Below are positions 9,264 through 18,433 of a stretch of 64,000 nt of DNA, piece after piece (positions within the stretch are counted from its first letter, which is position 1; every line of letters starts with the position of its first letter). The notes under the pieces were generated by a model that was not told where the DNA came from, ran no database searches, and saw only the letters and a program-made list of their open reading frames with translations. The stretch spans positions 1,240,001 to 1,304,000 of the forward strand of contig NZ_LPVZ01000020.1 of NCBI RefSeq assembly GCF_001613795.1, read 5' to 3'. Position numbers and translations under genes: made by a program. The DNA is from Thalassospira sp. MCCC 1A01148 (GTDB lineage Bacteria > Pseudomonadota > Alphaproteobacteria > Rhodospirillales > Thalassospiraceae).

Positions 9264-9425
9264 CGCCAAAGTGATCACAGATTGCGGCTCATGGAATACC
9301 TGAGTTGCGCACTGCGACTTGATCTTTTGTGTTTTTTACCCCATTTAGGGCCTAACCAAATGAAATAGAGATTGTTGAGCGGGCAGCATAAGCCCCGACA
9401 ATCAGAGTGAGAGGACAAGCCGACA

Positions 9426-9995
9426 ATGTTCATTCAGACAGAACCGACCCCGAATCCGGCGACACTCAAATTCCTCCCGGGTGAGGAAGTCATGGGCCGC
9501 CTTGGCACTGCGAACTTCGTCAAGGGTGACGAAGCCATCAAATCACCGCTTGCCCGCAAGCTTTTTGAAATTGATGGCATTGCTGGCGTTTTCCTCGGCG
9601 GTGATTTCATCACCATCACCAAGGATGACTCCAAGGACTGGCAGACCCTGAAACCGCAGATTCTTGGCGGAATCATGGAACATTACACCTCGGGCCAGCC
9701 GGTGCTTGACCAGGATTCGAATGCGGCTACCGGCACCAGCTCTGCGGCCGAGGGCGATGATGAACTGGTCAGCCAGATCAAGGAACTGCTTGATACCCGT
9801 GTGCGCCCGGCGGTTGCACAGGACGGCGGTGATATCGTCTTCCACCGTTTTGAAGACGGCGTGGTCTTCCTTGAAATGCACGGCGCATGCGCCGGTTGCC
9901 CAAGCAGCACCGCGACGCTGAAGATGGGCATCGAGAACATGCTGCGCTATTACGTGCCCGAAGTTCAGGCCGTCGAACCGGTCATGGCCGAATAA
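9426..9995 (+). CDS. Nfu-type iron-sulfur cluster scaffold/carrier
   Basis: A 189-residue protein with an N-terminal Nfu domain (MFIQTEPTPNPATLKFLPG, about residues 1-85), an acidic linker (about 95-115) and a C-terminal NifU domain carrying the ligand motif CAGCPSS near residue 156. These proteins bind a [4Fe-4S] cluster between CxxC motifs of a dimer and pass it to apo-enzymes. The layout matches mitochondrial NFU1 and alphaproteobacterial Nfu. GAGAGGAC lies about ten bases before the ATG. It is probably monocistronic. Confidence 0.93.
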   Translation: MFIQTEPTPNPATLKFLPGEEVMGRLGTANFVKGDEAIKSPLARKLFEIDGIAGVFLGGDFITITKDDSKDWQTLKPQILGGIMEHYTSGQPVLDQDSNAATGTSSAAEGDDELVSQIKELLDTRVRPAVAQDGGDIVFHRFEDGVVFLEMHGACAGCPSSTATLKMGIENMLRYYVPEVQAVEPVMAE

Positions 9996-10101
9996 GACCG
10001 GTTCACCCGGATCTGGCCTGTCCGTCATGTTACCGCGCCAAATGGCAAAAGCCAGCCGGTGAACTGACCACGGGCATTTTTACGAGTCGTTAACAAATTC
10101 G

Positions 10102-10137
10102 AACGCCCGGCGCGAACATATGCCCGCGCCGGGCGTT
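10102..10137. terminator. Strong hairpin after the nfu gene
   Basis: A perfect 13-bp stem, AACGCCCGGCGCG with its complement, and a 10-base loop. The run after it is AAAAATTT, so the U-tract is poor; it may stop transcription weakly or protect the 3' end. Confidence 0.55.
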
Positions 10138-10275
10138 AAAAATTTGCGCCCAACGAAAAGGTTTTCTTGGCGTTTTCAACTCTTGGGGATATTGCCCGTT
10201 GCGATCACTGGCTGCGGCAGGCATAGATAACCTCCACTTGGGATGGACAGTTTGACTGATCCAGGAGATTCAACA

Positions 10276-11265
10276 ATGACTAGCGCAAAAACAAATAACT
10301 ACAGGAATACTGCGCTTGCCTCGATTTTCGGGGCAATATTTTTCCTGTATATTGGTATTTTCGCCGGAATTGATCTCTCGCCAACTCCGGAAGGTCTCGA
10401 CACCGAGACGGCTGAAGTCACAGCAAAAGACACCAAAACCAAGAAAAAGAAACCGGTTTATCGTCGCGGCCCTGAAGTGGTCGCGCTTAACCAGTATTTC
10501 AAAAGCATCGATTATCATCTGCCCGAAGTGGGTGAAGTGCCGCGCGTCTATATCAAGCGCGTCCCGAAAGGTCTTGGCGAACTGGCATCGGTTGATGAAC
10601 GCAAACAGCTGTTCCTGCGCATCATGCTGCCGCTGGCCATGCGGGTGAACGAAGAAATCACCGCGCGCCGCGAACGTCTGATGGCCATTCAGGCCAAGGG
10701 TATTTCCGGCACCCCGGTCAGCGCGAAGGACCAGCAATGGGTCAATCAGCAGATGAAACGCTATCGCGTCACCGATGGCGGCATCACGGCCCTGCTTGAA
10801 CGCATTGATGTGATCCCGACCTCGCTTATTCTTGCCCAGTCGGCCGAGGAAAGCGGTTGGGGAACGTCGCGCTTCGTGCGTCAGGGCAACGCCCTGTTTG
10901 GCCAGTGGGCCTGGGGCGATGACGAGGGCATCGTGCCAAAGGGCCGCGAAGAGGGCAAAACCCATGTCATCAAGGCATTCGGAAGCCTTATGGACAGTGT
11001 GCGGGCCTATGCACGCAACATCAATTCCCATCCGGCCTATCAGTCACTGCGCGAACGCCGTGCAGCACTGCGCGCCGATGGCCAGATGATTACTGGCTGG
11101 GAACTGGCCGAAACCCTGACGAAATATTCCGAACGCGGGGCTGAATATGTCGACAGCCTGCACGCGATCATGAGCGTCAATGACCTCAACGAACTTGATG
11201 GCCTGACCTTCGCGGTTGGTGATGTGCCACCCCCGCCCAAGGTTCTGGCCGCACTCGAAGAGTAA
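10276..11265 (+). CDS. Bax-like glucosaminidase-domain protein
   Basis: The start at 10276 has AGGAG eight bases upstream, giving 329 residues. A single N-terminal transmembrane helix (SIFGAIFFLYIGIFAGIDL) acts as signal anchor, followed by a basic linker. The C-terminal half is a GH73-type domain with QSAEESGWGTSRFVRQGNALFGQW-type sequence, where the Glu in SAEESGWG is the expected catalytic acid. The family cleaves GlcNAc-MurNAc linkages in peptidoglycan, acting in the periplasm. It ends at a bidirectional terminator shared with the convergent lipoprotein gene. Confidence 0.88.
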   Translation: MTSAKTNNYRNTALASIFGAIFFLYIGIFAGIDLSPTPEGLDTETAEVTAKDTKTKKKKPVYRRGPEVVALNQYFKSIDYHLPEVGEVPRVYIKRVPKGLGELASVDERKQLFLRIMLPLAMRVNEEITARRERLMAIQAKGISGTPVSAKDQQWVNQQMKRYRVTDGGITALLERIDVIPTSLILAQSAEESGWGTSRFVRQGNALFGQWAWGDDEGIVPKGREEGKTHVIKAFGSLMDSVRAYARNINSHPAYQSLRERRAALRADGQMITGWELAETLTKYSERGAEYVDSLHAIMSVNDLNELDGLTFAVGDVPPPPKVLAALEE

Positions 11266-11282
11266 CCGGAAACCATATCTAT

Positions 11283-11313
11283 AAAAAAGGGACCCAAACC
11301 GGGTCCCTTTTTT
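11283..11313. terminator. Bidirectional terminator
   Basis: AAAAAAGGGACCC and GGGTCCCTTTTTT form a hairpin with A/T tracts on both sides, between the convergent bax-like gene and the lipoprotein gene. Confidence 0.9.
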
Positions 11314-11345
11314 GTGTCACGTTCCGGGATCGAAGCTATCGAAGC

Positions 11346-11804
11346 TTACGACCCGCCGCGATAAATCCAGCCATTCTCGGATTTCAGCAGGCGGATCTCG
11401 TCTTCGATCACCCGGCGGTCGCCAACAGTGTACTCGCCTTCCTTAAGGGTCAGCATCTTGGTCTTCACCAGATCAAGCGCATCGCGCACCGTATTGCCGA
11501 CTTCATCCATCGACCCGGCTGCCTTGCCTTTTTCCGACACGTCATCGGCAAATTCCGCGACCGTGCGGTCAAAGACAAGTTCATAGCGAACCATGACAAT
11601 CACTTCATTGTCTTCTTCGGAAATGCTGTTGGTCTTGGTCACGTTTTCCACATGGCCGACCTTGGCATAGGGATCGTCGCGAAACCGTTCGATGACGGCC
11701 GTGGTGATTTCGTCAGCGGTCGGCCCGCTGACCTGTTCATCTTCACAGGCCGCAAGCAGCGGGAAAAACATGATAACGGCAAAAAATCGGGTCAACGGGC
11801 CCAT
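11346..11804 (-). CDS. Small predicted lipoprotein of unknown function
   Basis: The start at 11804 has AGGAA upstream and yields 152 residues. A signal peptide ends in the lipobox FPLLAAC with the lipidated Cys at residue 20. The mature part is a compact alpha/beta region (ADEITTAVIERFRDDPYAKVG, IVMVRYELVFDRTVAEF) ending in GWIYRGGS. I do not recognise a named family. It is probably anchored to the outer membrane, because Glu-Asp follows the Cys where an inner-membrane retention Asp at +2 would be expected. Confidence 0.7.
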   Translation of the reverse strand: MGPLTRFFAVIMFFPLLAACEDEQVSGPTADEITTAVIERFRDDPYAKVGHVENVTKTNSISEEDNEVIVMVRYELVFDRTVAEFADDVSEKGKAAGSMDEVGNTVRDALDLVKTKMLTLKEGEYTVGDRRVIEDEIRLLKSENGWIYRGGS

Positions 11805-12248
11805 AAGCGGTTCCTGTTTTCTTGGTTTTGGTCTGAATTGCCAAGTTTTGCCCGGATGATGTGGCAAAAATCGGGTCAGATGTCACATGCAAACTTCAAA
11901 AGCATCCATATGGGCATCGAGGTGTCAGGATATCACCTGCTTGCGCAAAATGCGCCGGACGAATTTATGGCCTGAACGTGCCCATGGCCTCAATACAGGC
12001 CGGGTTTGATATGCCAGGGTCAGCTCCCTATTGACCGCAAACCGGTTTTCAGTCCTTGAAGATCAGCACACCACCTTCCAAAGGTCCGAGCAAGAAACGT
12101 GATATTCGATCTGATCATTGCCATCTTTGGGCAGGCTGTTGAATAACCCCCGAACGCCCGCCTGACAGACCGCGAATAGACCCCGAACAGAAAAAAGGCG
12201 GAGACTGAAAAACCAGCTCCGCCTTTTTGTTGTGTTTTCCTGGCCGGA
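11805..12248. other. Gene-poor interval before maeB
   Basis: 444 bases with no convincing gene. It holds the probable leader of the leftward lipoprotein gene and, at 12191-12228, the maeB terminator. I see nothing else. Confidence 0.6.
12191..12228 (-). terminator. Terminator of maeB
   Basis: GGCGGAG (12197-12203) pairs with CTCCGCC (12217-12223). Reading leftward, the stem is followed by TTTTTT. Confidence 0.85.
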
Positions 12249-14516
12249 TTAGCCGTGCTCTGCCTCGTGGGCGGCAAGGGCAGCGAGGTTGACCAGATCG
12301 TTCACGGTCGCCCCCATCTGGGCGATCTGGGCCGGTTTTTCCATGCCGATCATCACCGGACCAACCACCGTCCCACCGCCAAGCTTGTCAAGCAGCTTCG
12401 ATGCCGTGGTCGCCGCATGCAGTGCCGGCATGACCAGAACGTTGGCCGGGCCCGACAGCCGGCAGAATGGATAAAGCTTCAGAAGCTCGGTATCGAGCGC
12501 GACATCAACCGCCATGTCACCATCGTACTCGAAATCAACATTGCTGTTTTCCAGAATGCCAACCGCTTCACGGATACGGTCGGTATCCTCGCTATACGGG
12601 TTGCCAAAGGTCGAGTGCGAAACCATCGCCACACGCGGCTCATGGCCCATCTGGCGGGCTTTCTCAGCGGCCTGAATGGCGATCTCTGCCAGTTCTTCAG
12701 CATTGGGCACGTTATGAACGCGGGTATCGGCGATGAACACCGTCCGGCCCTTGGCAATCGCAATCGAAAGGCCCATCGGGATTTCGCCCTCTTTGGCGTC
12801 AATCACGCTGGCGATATCCGCAAAGCTGCGATTGAAGTTCCGGGTCAGACCAGTGATCAGACCATCGGCATGGCCCTTGGCGACCATCACGGACGCAAAC
12901 ACGTTACGCTTCTGGTTCACCATGCGCTGGCAATCGCGCCACAAATACCCTTTGCGCTGCAGACGTTCATACATGAACTCGGCATATTCGCTGTTATGGG
13001 CCGAAAGTGCCGCGTTATTGATCTCAACCCCGTCAAGGCTCTCGATGCCAAGCTTTTTGGCACTTTCAGCAATGCGGTCCTCACGGCCGATCAGGATCGG
13101 CGTGCCATAGCCCGAATTGCGATAGGCCACCGCCGCACGGATCACGGTTTCTTCCTCGCCCTCGGCGAACGCAATGCGTTTCGGGTGCGCACGGACATAG
13201 TCGGAAATCAGCTGCAAGTGTGCCGCGGTCGGATCAAGGCGACCACGCAGCTGGTTTTCATATTCTTCCATGTCAATGATCGGGCGACGCGCCACACCGC
13301 TATCCATGGCGGCCTGGGCCACGGCCTTGGGCACGGCCATGATCAGACGCGGGTCAAACGGTGCCGGGATGATATATTCCGGACCATATTGCAAACGACG
13401 CCCGGAATAAGCCGCCGCCACTTCATCGGGCACATCTTCACGGGCAAGGGATGCCACGGCCTGTGCGGCGGCAATCTTCATTTCCTCGTTGATCGTGGAT
13501 GCCTGCACATCAAGCGCACCGCGGAAGATATAGGGGAAGCCAAGCACGTTGTTGATCTGGTTCGGATAGTCCGAACGCCCGGTCGCGCAGATCGCGTCAT
13601 TACGGATGGAGGCAACCTCTTCCGGGGAAATCTCCGGATCCGGGTTGGCCATGGCAAAGATGATCGGTTGTTTGGCCATGCTTTTGACCATGGCCGACGT
13701 CACCGCCCCCTTGACCGACAGGCCAAAGAACGCATCCGCACCAGCCATTGCATCTTCAAGCGAACGTGCATCGGTATCTGCCGCATGGGCCGATTTCCAC
13801 TGGTTCATGCCGTCTTCACGGCCCTTGTAGATCACACCGCGCGAGTCACACATGATCACGTTGTCATGGGCGACACCCATGCTTTTGACCAGCTCGCAGC
13901 AGGCAATGGCGGCTGCACCGGCACCATTGATGACAAGCTTGATGTCTTCAAGCTTGCGCCCCGTCAGGTCACAGGCATTGATCAGGCCCGATGCCGCAAT
14001 GATTGCGGTGCCATGCTGGTCATCATGGAACACCGGAATGTCCATGACCTCGCGCAGACGCTGTTCGATGATGAAGCATTCCGGGGCCTTGATGTCTTCA
14101 AGGTTAATCCCGCCGAACGATGCGCCAAGGAAACGCACGCAATTGACGAACTCGTCAACGTCTTCGGTCGAAACTTCAAGATCAAGCCCGTCCACATCTG
14201 CAAAGCGCTTGAACAGAACCGCCTTGCCTTCCATTACCGGCTTGGAGGCCAGCGCCCCCAGATTGCCAAGGCCAAGCACGGCCGTCCCGTTGGAGATAAC
14301 CGCAACGATATTGCCCTTGGAGGTATAATCATAGGCAGTCGCCGGGTTCTTGGCGATTTCAAGACACGGCACCGCAACACCCGGCGAATAGGCCAGCGAT
14401 AGGTCGCGCTGAGTGGTCAGCGGTTTGGATGCGGTGATTTCGATTTTGCCGGGGCGCCCGCTGGAATGGAACAGCAGCGCTTCACGGTCACGAACCTTGA
14501 TTTCTGTATCTGACAT
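12249..14516 (-). CDS. maeB: NADP-dependent malic enzyme (malic + phosphotransacetylase-like domains)
   Basis: 755 residues, the normal length for the MaeB type. The N-terminal malic domain (about 1-170) contains TQRDLSLAYSPGVAVPC and the catalytic Tyr/Lys region. An NAD(P)-binding domain follows to about 430, with VINGAGAAAIACCELVKS. The C-terminal 320 residues are phosphotransacetylase-like (AFAEGEEETVIRAAVAYR to GPVMIGMEKPAQIAQMG) and in this family are regulatory rather than catalytic. It converts malate to pyruvate and CO2 with NADPH production. It is monocistronic with its own terminator. Confidence 0.96.
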   Translation of the reverse strand: MSDTEIKVRDREALLFHSSGRPGKIEITASKPLTTQRDLSLAYSPGVAVPCLEIAKNPATAYDYTSKGNIVAVISNGTAVLGLGNLGALASKPVMEGKAVLFKRFADVDGLDLEVSTEDVDEFVNCVRFLGASFGGINLEDIKAPECFIIEQRLREVMDIPVFHDDQHGTAIIAASGLINACDLTGRKLEDIKLVINGAGAAAIACCELVKSMGVAHDNVIMCDSRGVIYKGREDGMNQWKSAHAADTDARSLEDAMAGADAFFGLSVKGAVTSAMVKSMAKQPIIFAMANPDPEISPEEVASIRNDAICATGRSDYPNQINNVLGFPYIFRGALDVQASTINEEMKIAAAQAVASLAREDVPDEVAAAYSGRRLQYGPEYIIPAPFDPRLIMAVPKAVAQAAMDSGVARRPIIDMEEYENQLRGRLDPTAAHLQLISDYVRAHPKRIAFAEGEEETVIRAAVAYRNSGYGTPILIGREDRIAESAKKLGIESLDGVEINNAALSAHNSEYAEFMYERLQRKGYLWRDCQRMVNQKRNVFASVMVAKGHADGLITGLTRNFNRSFADIASVIDAKEGEIPMGLSIAIAKGRTVFIADTRVHNVPNAEELAEIAIQAAEKARQMGHEPRVAMVSHSTFGNPYSEDTDRIREAVGILENSNVDFEYDGDMAVDVALDTELLKLYPFCRLSGPANVLVMPALHAATTASKLLDKLGGGTVVGPVMIGMEKPAQIAQMGATVNDLVNLAALAAHEAEHG

Positions 14517-15027
14517 TATGTTTTCACTGACGCTTGCGTGGTGAGATGGAAATCGACCTGATCGGTCTGTGTTGTTCTTGAGTGTAGATTTTCCTGATCG
14601 ACAAATTTCCGGTGTGGGACCGTCATGTCGGACCGCCCAATAAATCAGGCTTCGGGTCGCGGGTCAAAGGCGACGTTAACGGCAACCGCAAAATTACGTA
14701 GCGTTTTCCGTATGTTGCGCCGCACCATCAACACCAGAACGCATCTGTTTAGCGACGATGTTTTACCCGCCAAACAGATATGACCGATCACCCATCAAGG
14801 CATGGATTGGCAATAAGCCTTGGTTTTTCAGCATTGTAATCCGGTATCGCCAAATAACGGGATGCCACGCATGATCTGTTGCACTGCGCAATCGCGGCCA
14901 CGGCAATCGCAATAACGTGAATTTTCCATGATACGAAAAACGGGGGCTCTGGCCCCCGCATTCCTGTATCGGCATCTGTCAAAGTCCTGCAAAGCCGCCA
15001 GACTCTGTCGCCTGACAGTTCGTCAGC
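14517..15027. other. Intergenic region upstream of maeB
   Basis: 511 bases without a supported gene. The maeB promoter should be in its left part. The right part holds the leftward terminator at 14936-14958. No repeat or RNA gene was recognised. Confidence 0.6.
14936..14958 (-). terminator. Terminator of the leftward stress-type gene
   Basis: CGGGGGC and GCCCCCG form a stem with a 4-base loop; the leftward transcript continues into TTTTTCG. Confidence 0.85.
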
Positions 15028-15528
15028 TTATTTCGGCATATGCATATGGATGTTGGTCGCCCCGTTCTTTTCAAGAATGGCGCGTGCCTTGTCCTCGGCA
15101 CCGTCATGGTCCGGGTCAATCCGCACCCAAAGGATGACAGACCCGGCATCAACCGCGCGGGCGAAATCCTCGGTATGCGGGGTGGATGTCACTTCTTCGA
15201 TAAATTCACGAAGTGCGACTGCGCCAACACCGGCCCCGACCGCGATCGCAGCCGCCGCGGTTGCCGCGCCACCAAACAATGCAATCGCACCGGACGCCAC
15301 CAGCGGCACTTCATATTTGGCTTCACCCACAAGTGCTGTCAGCACATCGGACCAGGACCGACCATCCTTGCCAGCCACGTCGATGGATTCATGGGAGCTC
15401 AAAACCGACAGATCGGTGCGCTCAAACCCGGCATCGCGGAGCGCACGCAGAGCCGCATCGAAACCGTCCTTGGTATCAAACAGTCCGACCAGTTCCGGGG
15501 CCTGCGGGATGGTCTGTTCTTCTGCCAT
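15028..15528 (-). CDS. Gly/Ala-rich putative stress protein
   Basis: 166 residues. The N-terminal part ([24 protein letters not shown]) resembles the GSP17M/YflT-type domain seen in general stress proteins, with a helix-strand repeat. Residues 80-110 form a very hydrophobic Gly/Ala helix pair ([21 protein letters not shown]) that could insert in or associate with a membrane. The C-terminal segment repeats an alpha/beta ferredoxin-like unit ([22 protein letters not shown]). The function is unknown. The gene is monocistronic, with a good terminator, and divergent from mutS. Confidence 0.65.
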   Translation of the reverse strand: MAEEQTIPQAPELVGLFDTKDGFDAALRALRDAGFERTDLSVLSSHESIDVAGKDGRSWSDVLTALVGEAKYEVPLVASGAIALFGGAATAAAAIAVGAGVGAVALREFIEEVTSTPHTEDFARAVDAGSVILWVRIDPDHDGAEDKARAILEKNGATNIHMHMPK

Positions 15529-15701
15529 TTTGTACGCTCCTTGCTCACTGTTATTCTGTCGCGGGAAACGACAGTTGGTTGTTGGTCACGATCTTTATAT
15601 ATTCGCAGAAATTCAGGCGTTGCAATGGCATAGATCAAGTTTTATCACCCCGCCAGTTTCCTGCTCTCGTCTTTGCCTTCAGGGTTTGCTATCAAGTCAT
15701 T

Positions 15702-18428
15702 ATGAACCAGATCGCCGATACTTCCGATACCACACCTACCGCACCTTCTTTCTCCAAGGAAGGCGCGACGCCGATGATGATGCAGTTCCTTGAAATCAAG
15801 GAACAGTATCAGGACTGCCTGCTGTTCTATAGGATGGGCGATTTCTACGAGCTGTTCTTTGACGATGCGGTCAAGGCCGCCGAAGCCCTTGATATTGCCC
15901 TGACAAAACGCGGCAAACATCAAGGTAACGAAATTCCCATGGCCGGTGTTCCCGTCCATAGTCACGAAACCTATCTGCAGCGCCTGATCCGCAAGGGCTT
16001 CCGGGTGGCCGTCTGTGAACAGATGGAAGACCCGGCCGAAGCCAAGAAACGCGGTGCCAAATCCGTGGTCAAACGCGGTGTCGTGCGCCTGATCACGCCG
16101 GGCACCCTTACCGAAGACAGTCTGCTTGATGCACGGCGCCACAATTATCTGGCTGCCGTATCGGAAGTCCGTGGCAAGATCGGGCTGGCGTGGCTTGATA
16201 TGTCGACCGGTGATTTCTTTGTGCAGCCATCCGATATGGCGGGCCTCGGTGCCGCCCTTGCCCGCCTTGATCCGGGCGAGATCCTGTTTTCGGAAAAGAT
16301 GCTGAACCGTTCCGAAGTGTTCGACATCTACGGCGAATATAAAAACATCATCACCCCGCAGCCGACCGCACGCTTTGATGCCGAAAACGCCCAGCTCAGG
16401 CTTAAAAAGCTCTATGAGGTCGAGGCCCTTGATGCCTTTGGCGGTTTTGAGGTCGCCGAGCTTTCAGCCGCTGGCGCGCTGATTGATTATGTCGAACTGA
16501 CCCAAAAGGGCCAGATGCCCCGCCTTGCCCCGCCGACCCGCGTGGCAGAGGGGGCAGCGATGGAAATCGATGCTGCCACCCGTAGATCCCTTGAACTGAT
16601 CCAGACCCAGTCGGGCGAACGCAAGGGATCGTTGCTGTCGGTCATTGACCGTACCCGCACCGGTGCCGGGGCACGCTTGCTGGCCGCCCGCCTGTCCGCC
16701 CCGCTGACCAACGCGGACGAGGTCAACAAGCGCCTTGATCTGGTGGAATATTTCCATGATCGCGATGGGTTGCGATCAGATCTGCGTGCTGCCCTTGGCG
16801 AATGCCCCGATATCGAACGCGCGTTGTCCCGCCTGTCGGTCGGGCGTGGTGGTCCGCGTGATCTGGCCGCGATGCGCGATGGCCTGTCCTGTGCCTTTGC
16901 GATTGGCAATCTTCTGAATAAACCCGATGGTGGCAATGACGGCCTGACCGCACAGCCCGAAGCCCTTTCTGATCATTTGACCATGATGGGCCATCACGGC
17001 GATCTGATTGATCTGTTGCGCCGGGCAATCGCCGAAAGCCTGCCGCTTCTGGCACGTGATGGCGGCTTTATCGCCGGGGGGTATCACCCGCCGCTTGATG
17101 AGCTGCGCATGCTTTCAAGCGAAAGCAAAAAGCTGATCGCCAATCTCCAGGCCCGCTATACCGAACAGACCGGGATTTCCAACCTCAAGGTCAAGCACAA
17201 CAACGTTCTGGGCTATTTCATCGAAGTATCGGCCAAGACCGCCGACAAGATGATGGAGGTCGATGAGTTCATCCACCGCCAGACCATGGCCAATGCGGTG
17301 CGCTTTACCACCGTCGAACTCTCCGAACTTGAAAGCAAGGTTTCCAAGGCAGGCGATCAGGCGCTTGCCCTTGAACTTGAACTGTTTGACGAACTTGTCG
17401 CCGCCGTTCTTGCCAAGGCCGATGACATCGCCAAATGTGCCCAGGCCCTGGCCGGGCTTGATGTATCTGCCGCCCTGGCCGAACTGGCCCGTGATCAGGG
17501 TTGTATTCGCCCGAACATTGATGACAGCCTTGCCTTTGACATCACCGCTGGCCGCCATCCGGTGGTCGAGGCCGCCTTGCGCGAAAATGGCGACGCACCC
17601 TTTGTCGCCAATGACTGCCGCCTTGAAGATGAACAAAGCCTGTGGCTGATCACCGGTCCGAACATGGCTGGTAAATCGACCTTCCTGCGCCAGAATGCAT
17701 TGATTGCGGTTCTGGCCCAGATCGGCGCGTTCGTTCCGGCGGCCAAGGCCCATATCGGGGTGATTGACCGGCTGTTTTCGCGTGTTGGCGCGGCCGATGA
17801 TCTGGCACGCGGGCGATCCACCTTCATGGTCGAAATGGTCGAAACCGCATCGATCCTTAATCAGGCAACAGATCGTTCGCTGGTTATCCTTGATGAAATC
17901 GGGCGTGGCACCGCGACCTTTGATGGCCTGTCGATTGCCTGGGCCGTGGTTGAAAACCTGCATGAAATCAACCAGTGTCGTGGTCTTTTCGCCACCCACT
18001 ATCACGAACTGACCGCGTTGGCTGCCAAGCTCAAACACCTGTCGTGCCATACCATGCTGATCAAGGAATGGCAGGGCGAGGTCGTCTTCCTTCATGAAGT
18101 TGGCGCTGGCAGTGCCGATCGGTCATATGGCATTCATGTCGCCCAGCTCGCCGGTCTGCCAAAACCCGTGATCAAGCGCGCCGAACAGGTTCTCAAGACC
18201 CTAGAAAAGGGCGAACAGGGGGGCGCTGTTTCCAAACTGGCAGATGACCTGCCACTGTTTGCGGTTGCGATCGAGCAAGCCGCCAAGGAAGAACGTGCAA
18301 ACACCCCCGCCCTGTCTGAGGATCAAAAGGCAGTTCTTGATGCGGTTACCGATCTTGATCCCGATAACATGACCCCGCGCGAAGCGCTTGATGCGCTATA
18401 TCGGCTTCGGGCGCTTAAAGGAAACTGA
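15702..18428 (+). CDS. mutS: DNA mismatch repair protein MutS
   Basis: The frame is open much further upstream, but similarity to MutS starts at Met-Asn-Gln at 15702, giving 908 residues. The mismatch-binding domain has [12 protein letters not shown] with the Phe-x-Glu wedge, and [14 protein letters not shown] opens the connector. The ATPase has Walker [11 protein letters not shown] and Walker [19 protein letters not shown]-terminal dimerisation tail is present. MutS recognises mispairs and recruits MutL. glnD starts five bases after the stop, so they form an operon. Confidence 0.97.
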   Translation: MNQIADTSDTTPTAPSFSKEGATPMMMQFLEIKEQYQDCLLFYRMGDFYELFFDDAVKAAEALDIALTKRGKHQGNEIPMAGVPVHSHETYLQRLIRKGFRVAVCEQMEDPAEAKKRGAKSVVKRGVVRLITPGTLTEDSLLDARRHNYLAAVSEVRGKIGLAWLDMSTGDFFVQPSDMAGLGAALARLDPGEILFSEKMLNRSEVFDIYGEYKNIITPQPTARFDAENAQLRLKKLYEVEALDAFGGFEVAELSAAGALIDYVELTQKGQMPRLAPPTRVAEGAAMEIDAATRRSLELIQTQSGERKGSLLSVIDRTRTGAGARLLAARLSAPLTNADEVNKRLDLVEYFHDRDGLRSDLRAALGECPDIERALSRLSVGRGGPRDLAAMRDGLSCAFAIGNLLNKPDGGNDGLTAQPEALSDHLTMMGHHGDLIDLLRRAIAESLPLLARDGGFIAGGYHPPLDELRMLSSESKKLIANLQARYTEQTGISNLKVKHNNVLGYFIEVSAKTADKMMEVDEFIHRQTMANAVRFTTVELSELESKVSKAGDQALALELELFDELVAAVLAKADDIAKCAQALAGLDVSAALAELARDQGCIRPNIDDSLAFDITAGRHPVVEAALRENGDAPFVANDCRLEDEQSLWLITGPNMAGKSTFLRQNALIAVLAQIGAFVPAAKAHIGVIDRLFSRVGAADDLARGRSTFMVEMVETASILNQATDRSLVILDEIGRGTATFDGLSIAWAVVENLHEINQCRGLFATHYHELTALAAKLKHLSCHTMLIKEWQGEVVFLHEVGAGSADRSYGIHVAQLAGLPKPVIKRAEQVLKTLEKGEQGGAVSKLADDLPLFAVAIEQAAKEERANTPALSEDQKAVLDAVTDLDPDNMTPREALDALYRLRALKGN

Positions 18429-18433
18429 TCCTC

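Noticed and set aside
12255-14402. A 715-residue open frame opposite maeB
   Set aside because: It is the antisense shadow of a confirmed malic enzyme; no family features, no RBS.
15213-15701. Upstream extension of the mutS frame
   Set aside because: It overlaps the opposite stress-type gene and does not resemble MutS; the start at 15702 fits the family.
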